Of a stretch of 64,000 nt of DNA, positions 19,465 through 28,753 are shown piece by piece. The notes beneath the pieces were generated by a model. That model was not told the DNA's origin and did not search any database. It was given only the letters and a program-made list of their open reading frames with translations. Both the position numbers and the translations under genes were made by a program. The DNA lies in contig JAUIJL010000001.1 of NCBI GenBank assembly GCA_030431255.1, forward strand, positions 62,001 through 126,000, read 5' to 3'. The number at the start of each line of letters is the position of its first letter. Position 1 is the first letter of the stretch. Source of the stretch: Thermoanaerobaculia bacterium. Lineage in GTDB: Bacteria > Acidobacteriota > Thermoanaerobaculia > Multivoradales > J023.

Positions 19465-20652
19465 TCAGGTCTCGCTCGGCAGGTAGCCGACCAGCTCGAC
19501 GTAGCCCCGGCCCTGGACGGCTCGGCCGTCGGCGGTGCCGTCGACGTCGACCGCGCCTTCCCAATAGCGGAAGGCGATCTCGAGCTCTTGGTCTTCGAGC
19601 ACGGGGATGACCTCGAGATCCAGCCCGTGCTCGGGGATTCTCAGGCGCCATCGCGAGGGGTAGACGCTGCCGCCCTTGGGGCTGCGCCATCGATCCAGCA
19701 CCTCCAGCTCGGCTTGGTCGAGGGGGATGTGGATCTTCTTGCCGTCGACATCGATCAAAGAACCCGCCGACATGGGGTGAGGGGATCCATCGCTCTGACG
19801 CAGCTGGTAAAACATCAGCTCCCGACCGTCGGAGAGTTGGAGGGAGAACCAATCCCAACCGCTTTGCTCCGAATCCAAGGTGCTGGTGGACCACTCGCGA
19901 TCGAACCAAACCTGGCCTTCGACCTCGAATCGTCGACCGTCGAGCTCGATGTGGCCTCGGGCTCCGATGCGCGTGAACGCGTAGTAGTACGAAGCTCCTC
20001 CCTCGTGTTTTTGCGACAGTCCTCGATCCCCTTGCAACACCATGGGCTTCTCGGTTTCGAGCATCAGCTCCACGCGGAAGTCGCCGGCCTTCGTGCTCGC
20101 GCCGGAGGTCAGGGTCAGAGGCCAGAGACCGTCACCCTCAGAGGTCGCGCTCCAATCTTCGAGCCACACCCGGAAAGGGCGGATCTCAGCACCCGCCAAA
20201 CCGGCCGCGCCGCGGGCGAAGCGCTCCGCGGCCAGATGACGTTCGCTTTCGACGTCGGTCAGAGCCATATGCCCCATGTAGAGCTGACGGGTTGCCCACG
20301 CGGACTGCGGCTCGGGGGTGTCCGGGGTTTCAGGGTCGGGCTCCGGGGCCAGAGCCCGGCGGAAGATCGTCCATTGGATGCCGAATCGACGACCTTCTGC
20401 GCTGATCAGGTTGCCGGTGAAATACCACCATTCGGTGAGAAACTCGGGGTGGGGTCCGTGGTCCTCGGGAAAGACGAATTCGCGGACCGTCTCGGCGCGG
20501 GCGAATCCTTTGGCGCCGCCATCGACGGTCAGGGCATCGATGGGCGAGGAGAACGCGGGGACGTCTTGCTCGGACGGCGGGTTGCCACAAGCCGACACCA
20601 GCAGCACGACAGCGGTGTAGACGAGGCATCGAAGCGGTGCGCCGGACATCAC
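19465..20652 (-). CDS. AttH/CrtC-like lipocalin-fold lipoprotein
   Basis: 395 aa. Lipobox L-L-V-S-A-C (Cys22). The family signature H-P-E-F-L-T-E-W-W-Y-F-T-G-N-L is clear, followed by Q-W-T-I-F-R-R and W-F-D-R-E-W-S-T and S-G-W-D-W-F-S-L-Q-L-S-D-G. These belong to the carotenoid 1,2-hydratase/AttH family (two lipocalin-like barrels). Start overlaps the permease stop by 4 nt, so it is the third gene of an ABC transporter operon, like attH beside attEFG in Agrobacterium. The role is probably handling a hydrophobic substrate moved by the transporter; carotenoid hydration is unlikely since no carotenoid genes are near. Confidence 0.85.
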   Translation of the reverse strand: MMSGAPLRCLVYTAVVLLVSACGNPPSEQDVPAFSSPIDALTVDGGAKGFARAETVREFVFPEDHGPHPEFLTEWWYFTGNLISAEGRRFGIQWTIFRRALAPEPDPETPDTPEPQSAWATRQLYMGHMALTDVESERHLAAERFARGAAGLAGAEIRPFRVWLEDWSATSEGDGLWPLTLTSGASTKAGDFRVELMLETEKPMVLQGDRGLSQKHEGGASYYYAFTRIGARGHIELDGRRFEVEGQVWFDREWSTSTLDSEQSGWDWFSLQLSDGRELMFYQLRQSDGSPHPMSAGSLIDVDGKKIHIPLDQAELEVLDRWRSPKGGSVYPSRWRLRIPEHGLDLEVIPVLEDQELEIAFRYWEGAVDVDGTADGRAVQGRGYVELVGYLPSET

Positions 20653-23231
20653 TCTTCCCTCAGGGCGGACGCGGGATTACGTTGGAGCAGGCGGCGAGCG
20701 GGTAGCCAGCCGGCGAGCAGGGCGGAGCCGACGGCGAGGGCCAAGCTTTGGAGCAGGGCCGTCGGCTCGACCGTCAGTTGCAGGGTCCAGCCGAATGAGC
20801 GTTTGTTGATCACGAAAACCAGCATGGCCGCCATGGCCACCCCGAGAGGGGCGGCGAGCACCCCCGCGAGAGCACCCAAAAGGGCATTCTGGGCGGTCAA
20901 GAGACGACGCACCTGCTTGGGCTCGAGGCCGAGGGCCCGCAGGACCGCCAGCTCGCGACCCCGTTCCAACTGCAAGGCCATCAACGCCGAGAACACACCG
21001 AAGAAAGCGACGGCGACGGCCAGGGCGCGCAGCACGTCGGTGATGCGAAACGTGCGGTCGAAAATCGCCAGGGAGATTCGGCGCAGCTCACGATTGGGCC
21101 GAATTTGGACGTCCTCGTCGGCGAACCGGGATCGCAGGTCGGCCACCACACGATCCGCGTCGGACCCGGGCTTCAAGTACAGGCCGACGCTCTGGATGCG
21201 GTCGTCGCGCCAAAGCTGCTGATAGAGGCCGCTGTCGATCATCACCAGGCCCCGATCGGACGCGTAGTCGTAAAAGACCGCCAGCACCTCGAAGGCTCGG
21301 CTCTGATCCTCGGCGAGCAAGTCGAAAGTGTCTCCGGGGCGGAGGCCGTGGCGGTAGGCGAAAGGCTCTGAGATCACCACTCCGTCACCGGCGCGAAATC
21401 GCGGGAAGATGTCGGCGGGAGTCGCGTCTTTGAACGAAAAGACCTCAAAGGCAGGAGCCTCGGCGTGCAAGGCATGCAATTGGACGCTGCCCAGGGACGA
21501 CATGGTCTCGACCCGCCGGTAGGTCGAAACGTGCTCCACCGCCGGATGACCTCTGAGAGCCGCCAGCTGGGCGGGGGAGAGGGGAGGACCGGAGCCGCGG
21601 CCGTCCTGGGCGGTCGGGCTGGCGTAGAGATCCGCCTTGAGGGTGATCTCGAGCCAGTCCACCAGGGTAGCCCGAAAGCTCGACACCATGATCGCCACAC
21701 CCAGAGTGGTGGCGACAGCGATGGTCAGGGCGGCCACGGCGATGCCCGTGCGGCTGATCGCCGCGCCCACATCCCGGGCGGCCATGCGTCCGAGGTGGCC
21801 GAAGAGGCGACCGGCTACCGGGGTCAGCAAGCGGCTCCCCGCTAGGGTGGCGAGAGGAATCAGGGCGGCGAAACCCAGGGTGCCGATGAATACCGCGGCG
21901 AAGCCCAAGCCGAGACTTCGCCCCGGTAAGGCGACCAGAAGCCCACCGGCGGCGATGAGCACCAGCCCGAGCAGGGCGGAGCCTGCGGCCCGTCGACGTT
22001 CTTTGCCTTCGATCGCGGAGCGTCGAAGGGCCGATTGGGGCTGGACCCCCGAGGCCTCCAGGGCGGGTCCGAGGGCGGCGAGCACGGCGCCGCCGATGCC
22101 CAGGAGGCTGCCCAGGGCGAGGGAGGCGAAGGGCCGGCTGACCTCACGCACGGACAAGACGAAGTAGAGATCGTTGATGGTCTGGGTGATGAGCTGGAGA
22201 AGGCCCCGGGCCAGGACCTGGCCGAGCACCAAACCCAAGAGGCTGCCGACGACTCCGAGCACCGCTGCTTCGAAGAGGACCATCACCAGAATCTGACGCC
22301 GTCCGACTCCCATGGCTCGAAAACGACCCAGGAGCGGGCGTCTCTCCACCACCAGGAACGACATGGCGTTGTAGATTAGGAACATGCCCACTAACATGGC
22401 GAGCATGGAGAGGGCGGTGAGGTTGAGGCGGAAGGCTTGGGTCATCTCCTCCAGAGCCCCGGCCCTTGCCGAGGCGGTCCGCAGCCGGACGCCTTCCGGC
22501 AGCAGCGCCGCGATCTGTGACGAGCCGTCGTCAGAGAGCACCAGGTCGATGCGATCCAAGCGGCCGTGTCGACCCAGCGCGTCTTGGGCGGTGGAGATGT
22601 CCACCAGCAGCAGGTCCTCCCAAGCGCGACGTTGACGCTCGTCCGCCGGCTCGAGCACGGCGATCACCACCAGCTCTGTGCTCGGCTGGAGACCGTCGGC
22701 GCCCTGTGGGGCGAAGGTGAAACGATCGCCTTTTTCCAAGCCCCAGCCGGCCGCCAACTGGGAGGATACGGCCACGGCGCCGCTTTCCGTGAGGAAGCCG
22801 GTCAAGGTTTCAGCGCCGCCGGCCGGGCCGGTGGTGAAGGACCGAACGGGTGCTTCGGCCCATGGATCCACTCCCAGCATGCGCACGGAGCGTCCCTTGG
22901 CGGTATCCGGAGCCGGATCGATCCGGCCTCGACCTTCGATCACCGGGGCGGAGCTCCTGGCGTCGGCGATTCCGGATCGTCTCAGCTTGCCGTAGACCTC
23001 TTCGTCGACACCCATGGGTCCGGCGACGATTTGGTGGGTCGCGCGGCCCGCCACATCGTCGACGCTGAGCCGAAACGCGCGCTCGGCGCTGGCGTTGGCC
23101 AAGTCGATGCCCACCACCACCGCCACCGCCAGGGCGACTCCGGCGGTGGTCAGACCCGCCAACCAAGGTCGTCGCTTCAGGTGGCGCAGGGCGGCCCGGC
23201 GCAGCAGGGGAGTCGGCCAGAAGTCTCTCAT
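20649..23231 (-). CDS. ABC transporter permease, double FtsX-domain type
   Basis: 860 aa. N-terminal membrane helix (about 25-50), large periplasmic region with MacB-core-like features, then three helices (about 270-380) forming the first FtsX domain, a short pair of helices near 415-465, a second periplasmic region, and a final three-helix FtsX domain (about 735-845). The family phrases [12 protein letters not shown] and [11 protein letters not shown] are seen after each FtsX start. This size and double FtsX plan fit permeases that extract lipophilic molecules or lipoproteins from the inner membrane. Overlaps by 4 nt with both the ATPase gene and the AttH-like gene. Confidence 0.85.
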   Translation of the reverse strand: MRDFWPTPLLRRAALRHLKRRPWLAGLTTAGVALAVAVVVGIDLANASAERAFRLSVDDVAGRATHQIVAGPMGVDEEVYGKLRRSGIADARSSAPVIEGRGRIDPAPDTAKGRSVRMLGVDPWAEAPVRSFTTGPAGGAETLTGFLTESGAVAVSSQLAAGWGLEKGDRFTFAPQGADGLQPSTELVVIAVLEPADERQRRAWEDLLLVDISTAQDALGRHGRLDRIDLVLSDDGSSQIAALLPEGVRLRTASARAGALEEMTQAFRLNLTALSMLAMLVGMFLIYNAMSFLVVERRPLLGRFRAMGVGRRQILVMVLFEAAVLGVVGSLLGLVLGQVLARGLLQLITQTINDLYFVLSVREVSRPFASLALGSLLGIGGAVLAALGPALEASGVQPQSALRRSAIEGKERRRAAGSALLGLVLIAAGGLLVALPGRSLGLGFAAVFIGTLGFAALIPLATLAGSRLLTPVAGRLFGHLGRMAARDVGAAISRTGIAVAALTIAVATTLGVAIMVSSFRATLVDWLEITLKADLYASPTAQDGRGSGPPLSPAQLAALRGHPAVEHVSTYRRVETMSSLGSVQLHALHAEAPAFEVFSFKDATPADIFPRFRAGDGVVISEPFAYRHGLRPGDTFDLLAEDQSRAFEVLAVFYDYASDRGLVMIDSGLYQQLWRDDRIQSVGLYLKPGSDADRVVADLRSRFADEDVQIRPNRELRRISLAIFDRTFRITDVLRALAVAVAFFGVFSALMALQLERGRELAVLRALGLEPKQVRRLLTAQNALLGALAGVLAAPLGVAMAAMLVFVINKRSFGWTLQLTVEPTALLQSLALAVGSALLAGWLPARRLLQRNPASALREE

Positions 23232-23971
23232 CGGGCCCCTGGCGCGTTCGCGGTCGCGGTTTCACCCGCGGCATCCGATTGGGTCGTAGACGCCGGACCG
23301 CCGGCAACTCGGCCGTTGCGAATCCTCAGCACGCGATCGGCGATGGCCGCGGCTTCCCGGCTGTGGGTGGCCATCACCAGGGTGACGCCGGCTTCCCGCA
23401 CGGCCGAGTCCAGAAGCTCCAAAACCCTTTCCGCCGCTTGCTCGTCGAGGTTGCCGGTGGGCTCGTCCGCGAGGATCAGAGACGGTCCGTGGATCATCGC
23501 TCGGGCGATGGCGACCCGCTGTTGCTGGCCGCCGGAAAGCACGTCGGGAAAGCTGCCGTGACGGTCCTGCAAGCCGACCCTTTCCAACAGGTGAAATGCG
23601 CGGTCTTTGGAGTCGGATTGGAGTCGGCCCGCCAGCTCGAGGGGCAGAAGCAGATTCTCCAAGACGGTCAGGGTGGGCACCAAATTGAAGAATTGGAAGA
23701 CGAAACCCACGAGCCCACGGCGCAGCCGTGCCCGTTCGGTTTCGTCGAGCGCGGTGATGTTTCGGCCGTCGACCTCGATGTGTCCGTCGGTCACCGAGTC
23801 CAGGCCGGCGATCAAGTTCAGCAGGGTGGATTTGCCGCAGCCGCTGGGGCCGAGCAAGGCCACTCGCTCACCGGCTTCGATATCGAGATCGACGGCGTCC
23901 AAGACCCGATGTCGACGCTCGCCTTCAACGTAGGTTTTGGTCACTTGGTGGAGGTGAATCAGGGGTGCCAT
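23228..23971 (-). CDS. ABC transporter ATP-binding protein (LolD/MacB type)
   Basis: 247 aa from ATG 23971. The open frame runs 62 codons further upstream, but that part is the translated GTGCC repeat and no homologous sequence. Walker [10 protein letters not shown] (41-49), signature L-S-G-G-Q-Q-Q-R, Walker [14 protein letters not shown], and the H-loop A-T-H-S-R-E-A are all intact. It powers the FtsX-type permease encoded 4 nt into its 3' end. First gene of the ATPase-permease-AttH operon. Confidence 0.9.
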   Translation of the reverse strand: MAPLIHLHQVTKTYVEGERRHRVLDAVDLDIEAGERVALLGPSGCGKSTLLNLIAGLDSVTDGHIEVDGRNITALDETERARLRRGLVGFVFQFFNLVPTLTVLENLLLPLELAGRLQSDSKDRAFHLLERVGLQDRHGSFPDVLSGGQQQRVAIARAMIHGPSLILADEPTGNLDEQAAERVLELLDSAVREAGVTLVMATHSREAAAIADRVLRIRNGRVAGGPASTTQSDAAGETATANAPGAR

Positions 23972-24065
23972 CCTCAGGAGCTTTCTTCCGGCGTGCGGGT
24001 TATGGGTGGATTCGAGTCTTCGTCGTCGAGCTCGAAGCCGATTCAACCCCAACACTTTATCCGGC

Positions 24066-24155
24066 GAAGTGCCCGTCAACGCCTGAAAAGTGCCCGGCAC
24101 CGCCGGGAAAGTGCCCGGCACCGTGTGCGGCACCGTGTGCGAAGTGCCTGGCACC
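24066..24155. repeat. Cluster of GTGCCYGGCACC short repeats
   Basis: Three clear copies of (A)AAGTGCC[C/T]GGCACC at about 24086-24102, 24108-24122 and 24141-24155, plus partial copies (AAGTGCCCGTCAAC near 24067 and GTGCGGCACC near 24126). The core GTGCCYGGCAC is almost self-complementary. It sits between the divergent ABC ATPase and M28 peptidase genes. Confidence 0.75.
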
Positions 24156-24276
24156 ACGACGCGTCATCACGATTCGGTGGCACCGCGAATCCGCGGGTGT
24201 CGGCATGATAGAAAGCGGACATAGGTGATGGCCGAGCCCTGACATGACCCTGATTTTGCAGTGAGGATAGATACCG

Positions 24277-26100
24277 ATGCCGACTCTTTTGCCGACTTCC
24301 TTGAGATGCGATTCCAAAGCTCAACGACGCCCTTCGCAGCGCTTTCTCGGTCTGTGGACGGCGGTGCTGGTGCCGTTCGCCCTATGGTCCGGGCCGGCAG
24401 CAGGCGGCAACGGGCCACAGGGGGAGACGCCCTTGGATCGGTCCGCGGAGCGCGTTCAGCATGCCGTCGATTGGTTGGCGGCGGACGAGCGGCAGGGACG
24501 CGGAGTCGGCACGGAGGGGCTGACCCAGGCCGAGCATTGGCTGGCCGAGCGTTTCGCGGAGCTGAAGGTGCAACCGGCGGGCGACGACGGATATTTCCAC
24601 AGCTTCGAGGTGCCCCTGGCGATCGAGGTGTTGGAGCCCACGAGCCTGCGGATCGACGGTGAGCCGGTGGAACGGGATCTCTTTGTTCCGGCTTCCTTCT
24701 CGTCGTCCGGCTCGGTGTCCGGTGAGGTAGTGGCGGTGGGTTACGGCATCACCGCCGAGGACCTGAGCCACGATGACTATGCCGACCTAGACGTCGGCGG
24801 CAAGATCGTGGCCATCCGTCGCTACACGCCGCCAGGAGCGCGATTCGACGATGCCACCGTCCAACGCCGCTTCGGGGATCTGCGTTATAAGGCGTTCAAC
24901 GCCCGCGAGCACGGCGCCGCCGGGGTGATCATCGTCGACTGGCCGGAGGTCGCGGCAGGGGAGGAGATGTCCGACGAGACCCCGCTGCCGGGTCTGAAGG
25001 TGGATGCCAAGGGAGACGCGGGAATTCCGGTGATCGCGCTCAAGCGCTCGGCCGGCGCGAGGCTCTTCGAGGGAGATGCTCGGGCCGAGCTGAAGGTTGC
25101 GGTGCGGGTGGAGAAGGCCAAAGCTCGAAATGTGGTCGGCTTGCTCCCGGCGACTCTGCCGAAGACGGATCCCCAGCCGACAATTCTGGTAGGCGCCCAC
25201 TTCGATCACCTCGGCTTCGGCGGCCGGGGCTCTTTGACTCCCGATGTGACCGAGCCCCACAACGGAGCTGACGACAACGCGTCGGGCACCGCGGCCGTGC
25301 TGGAAATCGCGGCGGCGTTGTCGGCCCGTCCGGAGCGATCCGCCGATGTCTGGCTGGTGGCCTTTTCCGCCGAGGAGTCGGGCCTGCTGGGCTCGACGGC
25401 CTTGACCCGCCGGCCGCCCGCAGGTTTGGTGGTCGAGGAGCTGCGGGCGATGATCAACCTCGACATGGTGGGCCGTCTCGAAGATTCGCGGGTGCAGGTG
25501 CTCGGGGCAGCTTCCGCCGAGGAGTGGGAGTCCGTGGTGTCGCCGATTTGTGAGCGAGCGGATCTGAGCTGCAAGCTCGGAGGAGACGGCTACGGCCCGT
25601 CGGATCAGACGCCGTTTTATGCCGCCGGGGTGCCGGTGCTGCATTGGTTCACGGGCACCCATGAGGACTACCACAAGGTGTCCGACGACAGTGAAAAGGT
25701 CAACAGCCGGGGAGTCGCCCGCATCGCCGATGCGGTCACCCAGGTCGTGATCAGCCTGGCGGGTCGCGAGACGGATTTGACGTACGTACGGACCGAGGCA
25801 CCGGTTTCCGGCGGCGACACCCGCTCGTTCGGTGCTTCCCTCGGCACCATTCCGGATTACGCCGGTGACGACCGGGCCGGAGTTTTGCTGGCCGGCGCCC
25901 GTCCGGGCACCCCGGCCGATCTAGCTGGGGTGATCAAAGGAGATCTGCTGGTCGGCTTGGGCGGCCGCGAGATCCGCAACATCTACGATTTCGTCTACGT
26001 GCTGCGATCCGCCAAACCCGGCGAAACCACCACCATGGCGATCATGCGCGGCGATCAACCCCTGGAGCTCGAGGTGACCTACGGCAAGAGCAGTCGGTAG
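24277..26100 (+). CDS. Exported M28 aminopeptidase-like peptidase with PA and PDZ domains
   Basis: 607 aa. GAGGAT upstream of ATG 24277. Export signal about 20-43. A PA-like insert (about 130-275) precedes and interrupts the catalytic fold. M28 zinc ligands and catalytic residues are in order: H308 in G-A-H-F-D-H, D332 in N-G-A-D-D-N-A-S-G, E366/E367 in F-S-A-E-E-S-G, D396 in N-L-D-M-V-G, and a final His in H-W-F-T-G-T-H-E-D-Y-H. A PDZ domain ends the protein (about 515-600; G-V-L-L-A-G-A-R-P-G-T-P-A-D-L-A-G). Expected: periplasmic or secreted metalloaminopeptidase. Confidence 0.9.
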   Translation: MPTLLPTSLRCDSKAQRRPSQRFLGLWTAVLVPFALWSGPAAGGNGPQGETPLDRSAERVQHAVDWLAADERQGRGVGTEGLTQAEHWLAERFAELKVQPAGDDGYFHSFEVPLAIEVLEPTSLRIDGEPVERDLFVPASFSSSGSVSGEVVAVGYGITAEDLSHDDYADLDVGGKIVAIRRYTPPGARFDDATVQRRFGDLRYKAFNAREHGAAGVIIVDWPEVAAGEEMSDETPLPGLKVDAKGDAGIPVIALKRSAGARLFEGDARAELKVAVRVEKAKARNVVGLLPATLPKTDPQPTILVGAHFDHLGFGGRGSLTPDVTEPHNGADDNASGTAAVLEIAAALSARPERSADVWLVAFSAEESGLLGSTALTRRPPAGLVVEELRAMINLDMVGRLEDSRVQVLGAASAEEWESVVSPICERADLSCKLGGDGYGPSDQTPFYAAGVPVLHWFTGTHEDYHKVSDDSEKVNSRGVARIADAVTQVVISLAGRETDLTYVRTEAPVSGGDTRSFGASLGTIPDYAGDDRAGVLLAGARPGTPADLAGVIKGDLLVGLGGREIRNIYDFVYVLRSAKPGETTTMAIMRGDQPLELEVTYGKSSR

Positions 26101-26493
26101 AGACTTACTGAAGCCTCTTTCTCCACAGGTGAGTGATTCGCCCTTGATCGCGGCAGGTCTGGCGTAGGGGTGGGGCTTGTCCCCACCCTGAGGCGAGGCA
26201 AAGCCGAGCTATTTTATGCCGGTCGGGGGCAAGCCCCGACCCTACGTCCGGAAGGGTAATTCACCGGCTAGCCCCGATTCCTCACCAGCCTTCTGCTGCG
26301 ACACCGTATCCACCTGAATCTACGGCGTCAGAAGCCGTTTCTGCTCCTCAACAGATTACAAGTATGCCCGGGGCGCGCAGCCTGCGTCGCAGAATGCGTC
26401 TTCTTCCTTGTATCTCCAGGCGTCTCCGGCGTCTCGCGACGAAGTTGGTGAGAAATCCGGGCTAGGGCGATTCACCCGCGTTCCGAGCGGGAT
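26101..26493. other. Gene-free stretch with a paired-hairpin intergenic repeat
   Basis: 393 bp between the M28 gene (plus) and the OmpA gene (minus), both ending here. It holds the two-hairpin element at 26163-26246, listed separately. The rest (26247-26493) shows no open frame with a ribosome site and no clear terminator. Confidence 0.6.
26163..26246. repeat. REP/BIME-like double hairpin
   Basis: Hairpin 1 is GGGTGGGGCTTGTCCCCACCC (26168-26188) and hairpin 2 is GTCGGGGGCAAGCCCCGAC (26222-26240). The outer arms CGTAGGG (26163-26169) and CCCTACG (26240-26246) are exact complements, so the whole unit can fold as one cruciform. Similar GTAGGGGYGGGGCTTGTCCCC elements are common between genes in environmental genomes. 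Confidence 0.7.
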
Positions 26494-27129
26494 CTATTTC
26501 AAGACCACCAGGACCACCCGGCGATTGCGGCTGCGAGACTCCCGGTCGGTGCCTTCGGTGACCGGGACGGTTTCGCCGTAGGAAATGGCCGACATGCGAT
26601 GCAGGGGCAGGGAGTGCTTGAGGTGCAGATATTGCTGCACGGCACGGGCGCGTTCCTCGCCGAGCTCGAAGTTGTACTTGCTCGGCCCGAGGGTGTCCGT
26701 ATGCCCCTGGATTTCAATGTAAACCGACTCGTTGCGCTCCTTTAAATCCTGAGCGAAGGTATCGAGAGCGGCTTTGGCGGAGTCGTCGAGCTCGGCGCTT
26801 TCGAAGCCGAAGCGGACGTCGGCCTCGGAGAGCACGGTTTCGTAGAGCAGCTTGCCTTCTGCCAGCTTGCCGGCAGCCACTGCCCGTTCCAGGGCTTGGC
26901 GAGAGGTGTCGGAGAGCTTGGCCAGCTCTTCCTCCTGCTGCTCAATGGCTTTGTCGTGCTCGGCGAGCCGGGTTTGATTGGCCTCGACCTGACTTTCCAC
27001 ATCGTCGACCCGGGAATCGACCGAGCTGACCTGATCGTCGACATAAGTCTTCATGGATTTCTGCGACACACAGCCGACCAGGGACGGTACGAGCAAGACA
27101 CAGGAGAGCAAGAGGTTGATCTTTCTCAT
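26494..27129 (-). CDS. OmpA-family lipoprotein (Pal-like)
   Basis: 211 aa. AAGGAAA upstream of ATG 27129. Signal with lipobox S-L-V-G-C (Cys20), then a coiled-coil-like helical stretch (about 28-95, V-D-D-Q-V-S-S-V-D-S-R-V), then the OmpA peptidoglycan-binding domain (about 105-211) with I-E-I-Q-G-H-T-D-T-L-G, N-F-E-L-G-E-E-R-A and R-N-R-R-V-V-L-V. It is expected to link outer membrane and cell wall. Last gene of a minus-strand group behind a VWA protein. Confidence 0.88.
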   Translation of the reverse strand: MRKINLLLSCVLLVPSLVGCVSQKSMKTYVDDQVSSVDSRVDDVESQVEANQTRLAEHDKAIEQQEEELAKLSDTSRQALERAVAAGKLAEGKLLYETVLSEADVRFGFESAELDDSAKAALDTFAQDLKERNESVYIEIQGHTDTLGPSKYNFELGEERARAVQQYLHLKHSLPLHRMSAISYGETVPVTEGTDRESRSRNRRVVLVVLK

Positions 27130-27258
27130 GGTATTTCCTTCGTTCTATGCAGTGTTTGACTGAGTGGCTCGCCGATCTGGGGGCGGGATCCGGAGCCGCG
27201 AGATCCGGGGGGACGGTCGGGAAGGGGCCCGTCCGTCCGGTCCGGGATGAGCAGCCTG

Positions 27259-28254
27259 TTACGGATGAGGCGCCGTGCCCGTGTAGCCGGACCGATGCCG
27301 AAGATGGAGAGGTTTACCGGGGGCGGTGACCTCGATGGAGTGATATCCGGCCCGGCCGTCGCCGGCCAAGCGGAAGGCGAGAGAATATCGATTGTGTAGG
27401 GCATGCTGCACCACCGAGCAGGCGGCTTCGATGTGATCGACGCCGGTTTCCACGTATTTGCCGCCCGTGGCTTGGGCCAGCTTACGCAAAAGCTCCCCAT
27501 AGAGCCAGGGGCCTTGGTCGGTGCGGGCGGTCTGCGAAGTGACTTTCCGATGGGCGGGCCGGAGGGCGATCACATAGACCGGAACCTCCGCGGATTTCAC
27601 CATTTGCCGGGCCTTATCCGCGGGGATCTCGCTGGCGTTGTCGATGCCGTCGGTGATCAAGATGACGGCCGGCGCCGTGCGCGCGGTCAGACGGACCTGG
27701 GGGATCCAAGTGACGGCGTCGTGAAGGGCGGTGAGGCCGTAGGCATGCCAGGTGTCCAGATGCTCGCCGATGACTCCGAGCTCGGGGGTGATGGGCACGT
27801 CCACATAGGTGCCGCCCGAGGCGAAAGTGGTGAGGGCGGCTTCATCGTCCGGGCCCGCCTTGTCTAGGAACCAGCGGACGATGCGCCGGCTGGCTTCGAG
27901 CTTGCCCGAGTTGGCCATGCTGCCGGAGAGATCCTGGAAAAAGAGCAACGTATGAGGATTCTGAAATGGCGAAAGGAAATCGTCGAAAGGCACGGGTCGG
28001 TTGTCGACCTTCAGGGTGACATCGTCCGCGTCGAGCTCTACCGCTCTCTCTGGGTGTGTGGGCTCGACGGTGATGGGCACCAGCACCCAGCTGATGGAGG
28101 TGACCTCATCGAAAACCGCCACCGGCTGCTGTGCCGAAAGTCGGCCGGCCGAGGGATCTTCTTGGGCAGCGCTCACGGTCGCCAAACCCGTCAGCAGGAC
28201 GATGGCGATGGGGCCGAGAGCACATAGGCGCCGTGAAGGTGGAAATCCATTCAT
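27259..28254 (-). CDS. Exported von Willebrand factor A-domain protein
   Basis: 331 aa from ATG 28254, which gives a clean signal peptide (I-A-I-V-L-L-T-G-L-A-T-V-S-A-A-Q); a TTG 26 codons upstream overlaps the preceding gene but has no ribosome site. The VWA domain covers about 105-290 with the MIDAS motif D-L-S-G-S-M-A (D-x-S-x-S), a Thr in G-L-T-A-L-H-D-A, and I-L-I-T-D-G-I-D-N-A. It would bind a partner through Mg2+ in the periplasm or outside. It lies directly downstream of a small membrane protein and upstream of the OmpA-lipoprotein gene. This VWA form (VWFA-related) is common in Acidobacteriota. Confidence 0.85.
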   Translation of the reverse strand: MNGFPPSRRLCALGPIAIVLLTGLATVSAAQEDPSAGRLSAQQPVAVFDEVTSISWVLVPITVEPTHPERAVELDADDVTLKVDNRPVPFDDFLSPFQNPHTLLFFQDLSGSMANSGKLEASRRIVRWFLDKAGPDDEAALTTFASGGTYVDVPITPELGVIGEHLDTWHAYGLTALHDAVTWIPQVRLTARTAPAVILITDGIDNASEIPADKARQMVKSAEVPVYVIALRPAHRKVTSQTARTDQGPWLYGELLRKLAQATGGKYVETGVDHIEAACSVVQHALHNRYSLAFRLAGDGRAGYHSIEVTAPGKPLHLRHRSGYTGTAPHP

Positions 28255-28328
28255 AGCCAAAAGTGTATATGAAGCTGGGCAACGATTCAAAAAAGACGAA
28301 AGCGGTGGATCCCCGTGATGATCGGCGA

Positions 28329-28733
28329 TCAACGGAAAAAGCGCCAGTAGACGACGATAAAGCCCACCGCCAGCACCAGGATGCTGAAGACGGTACCGTT
28401 GAGGAATAGCCCCAGGCGAGAGGCCCCTCGACCGATTTCTTTGCCGCTGGGGTCACGGCGAGCCGCCCGCAGCCCGAGCCAAGCGACGATCATGCCGACG
28501 GTGGATAAGCCGAGGGTCGCGAGCACCATATAACCCGGTCGATACCAATATTGATAGGGATGCCAGGGGAGAAAGTGGAGCCAGTAGCGGATGGGTAGGC
28601 TGAAGGCGAAGATGAAGATCGACAACAGTCCCCACGACAGGCGGAGCTGCACCACTCGATATTCGCCGCTTGGATCGTGCTCTCCGGTGAGGGGATCGTA
28701 GCGTCGTTGACCGGTTTCGGTGCTCGAGGTCAT
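28329..28733 (-). CDS. Small three-helix inner-membrane protein of unknown function
   Basis: 134 aa. Cytoplasmic N-terminus of about 30 residues rich in polar groups, then three hydrophobic segments (about 33-55, 66-88, 108-130). No recognised family. It is between rtcB (20 bp upstream) and the VWA gene on the same strand. Confidence 0.65.
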   Translation of the reverse strand: MTSSTETGQRRYDPLTGEHDPSGEYRVVQLRLSWGLLSIFIFAFSLPIRYWLHFLPWHPYQYWYRPGYMVLATLGLSTVGMIVAWLGLRAARRDPSGKEIGRGASRLGLFLNGTVFSILVLAVGFIVVYWRFFR

Positions 28734-28753
28734 GGTGCGTCGATTCGAGAGGG

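Noticed and set aside
23972-24157. 62-residue N-terminal extension of the ABC ATPase
   Set aside because: It translates the GTGCCYGGCACC repeats into V-P-G-T units and places the ATPase fold start abnormally late.
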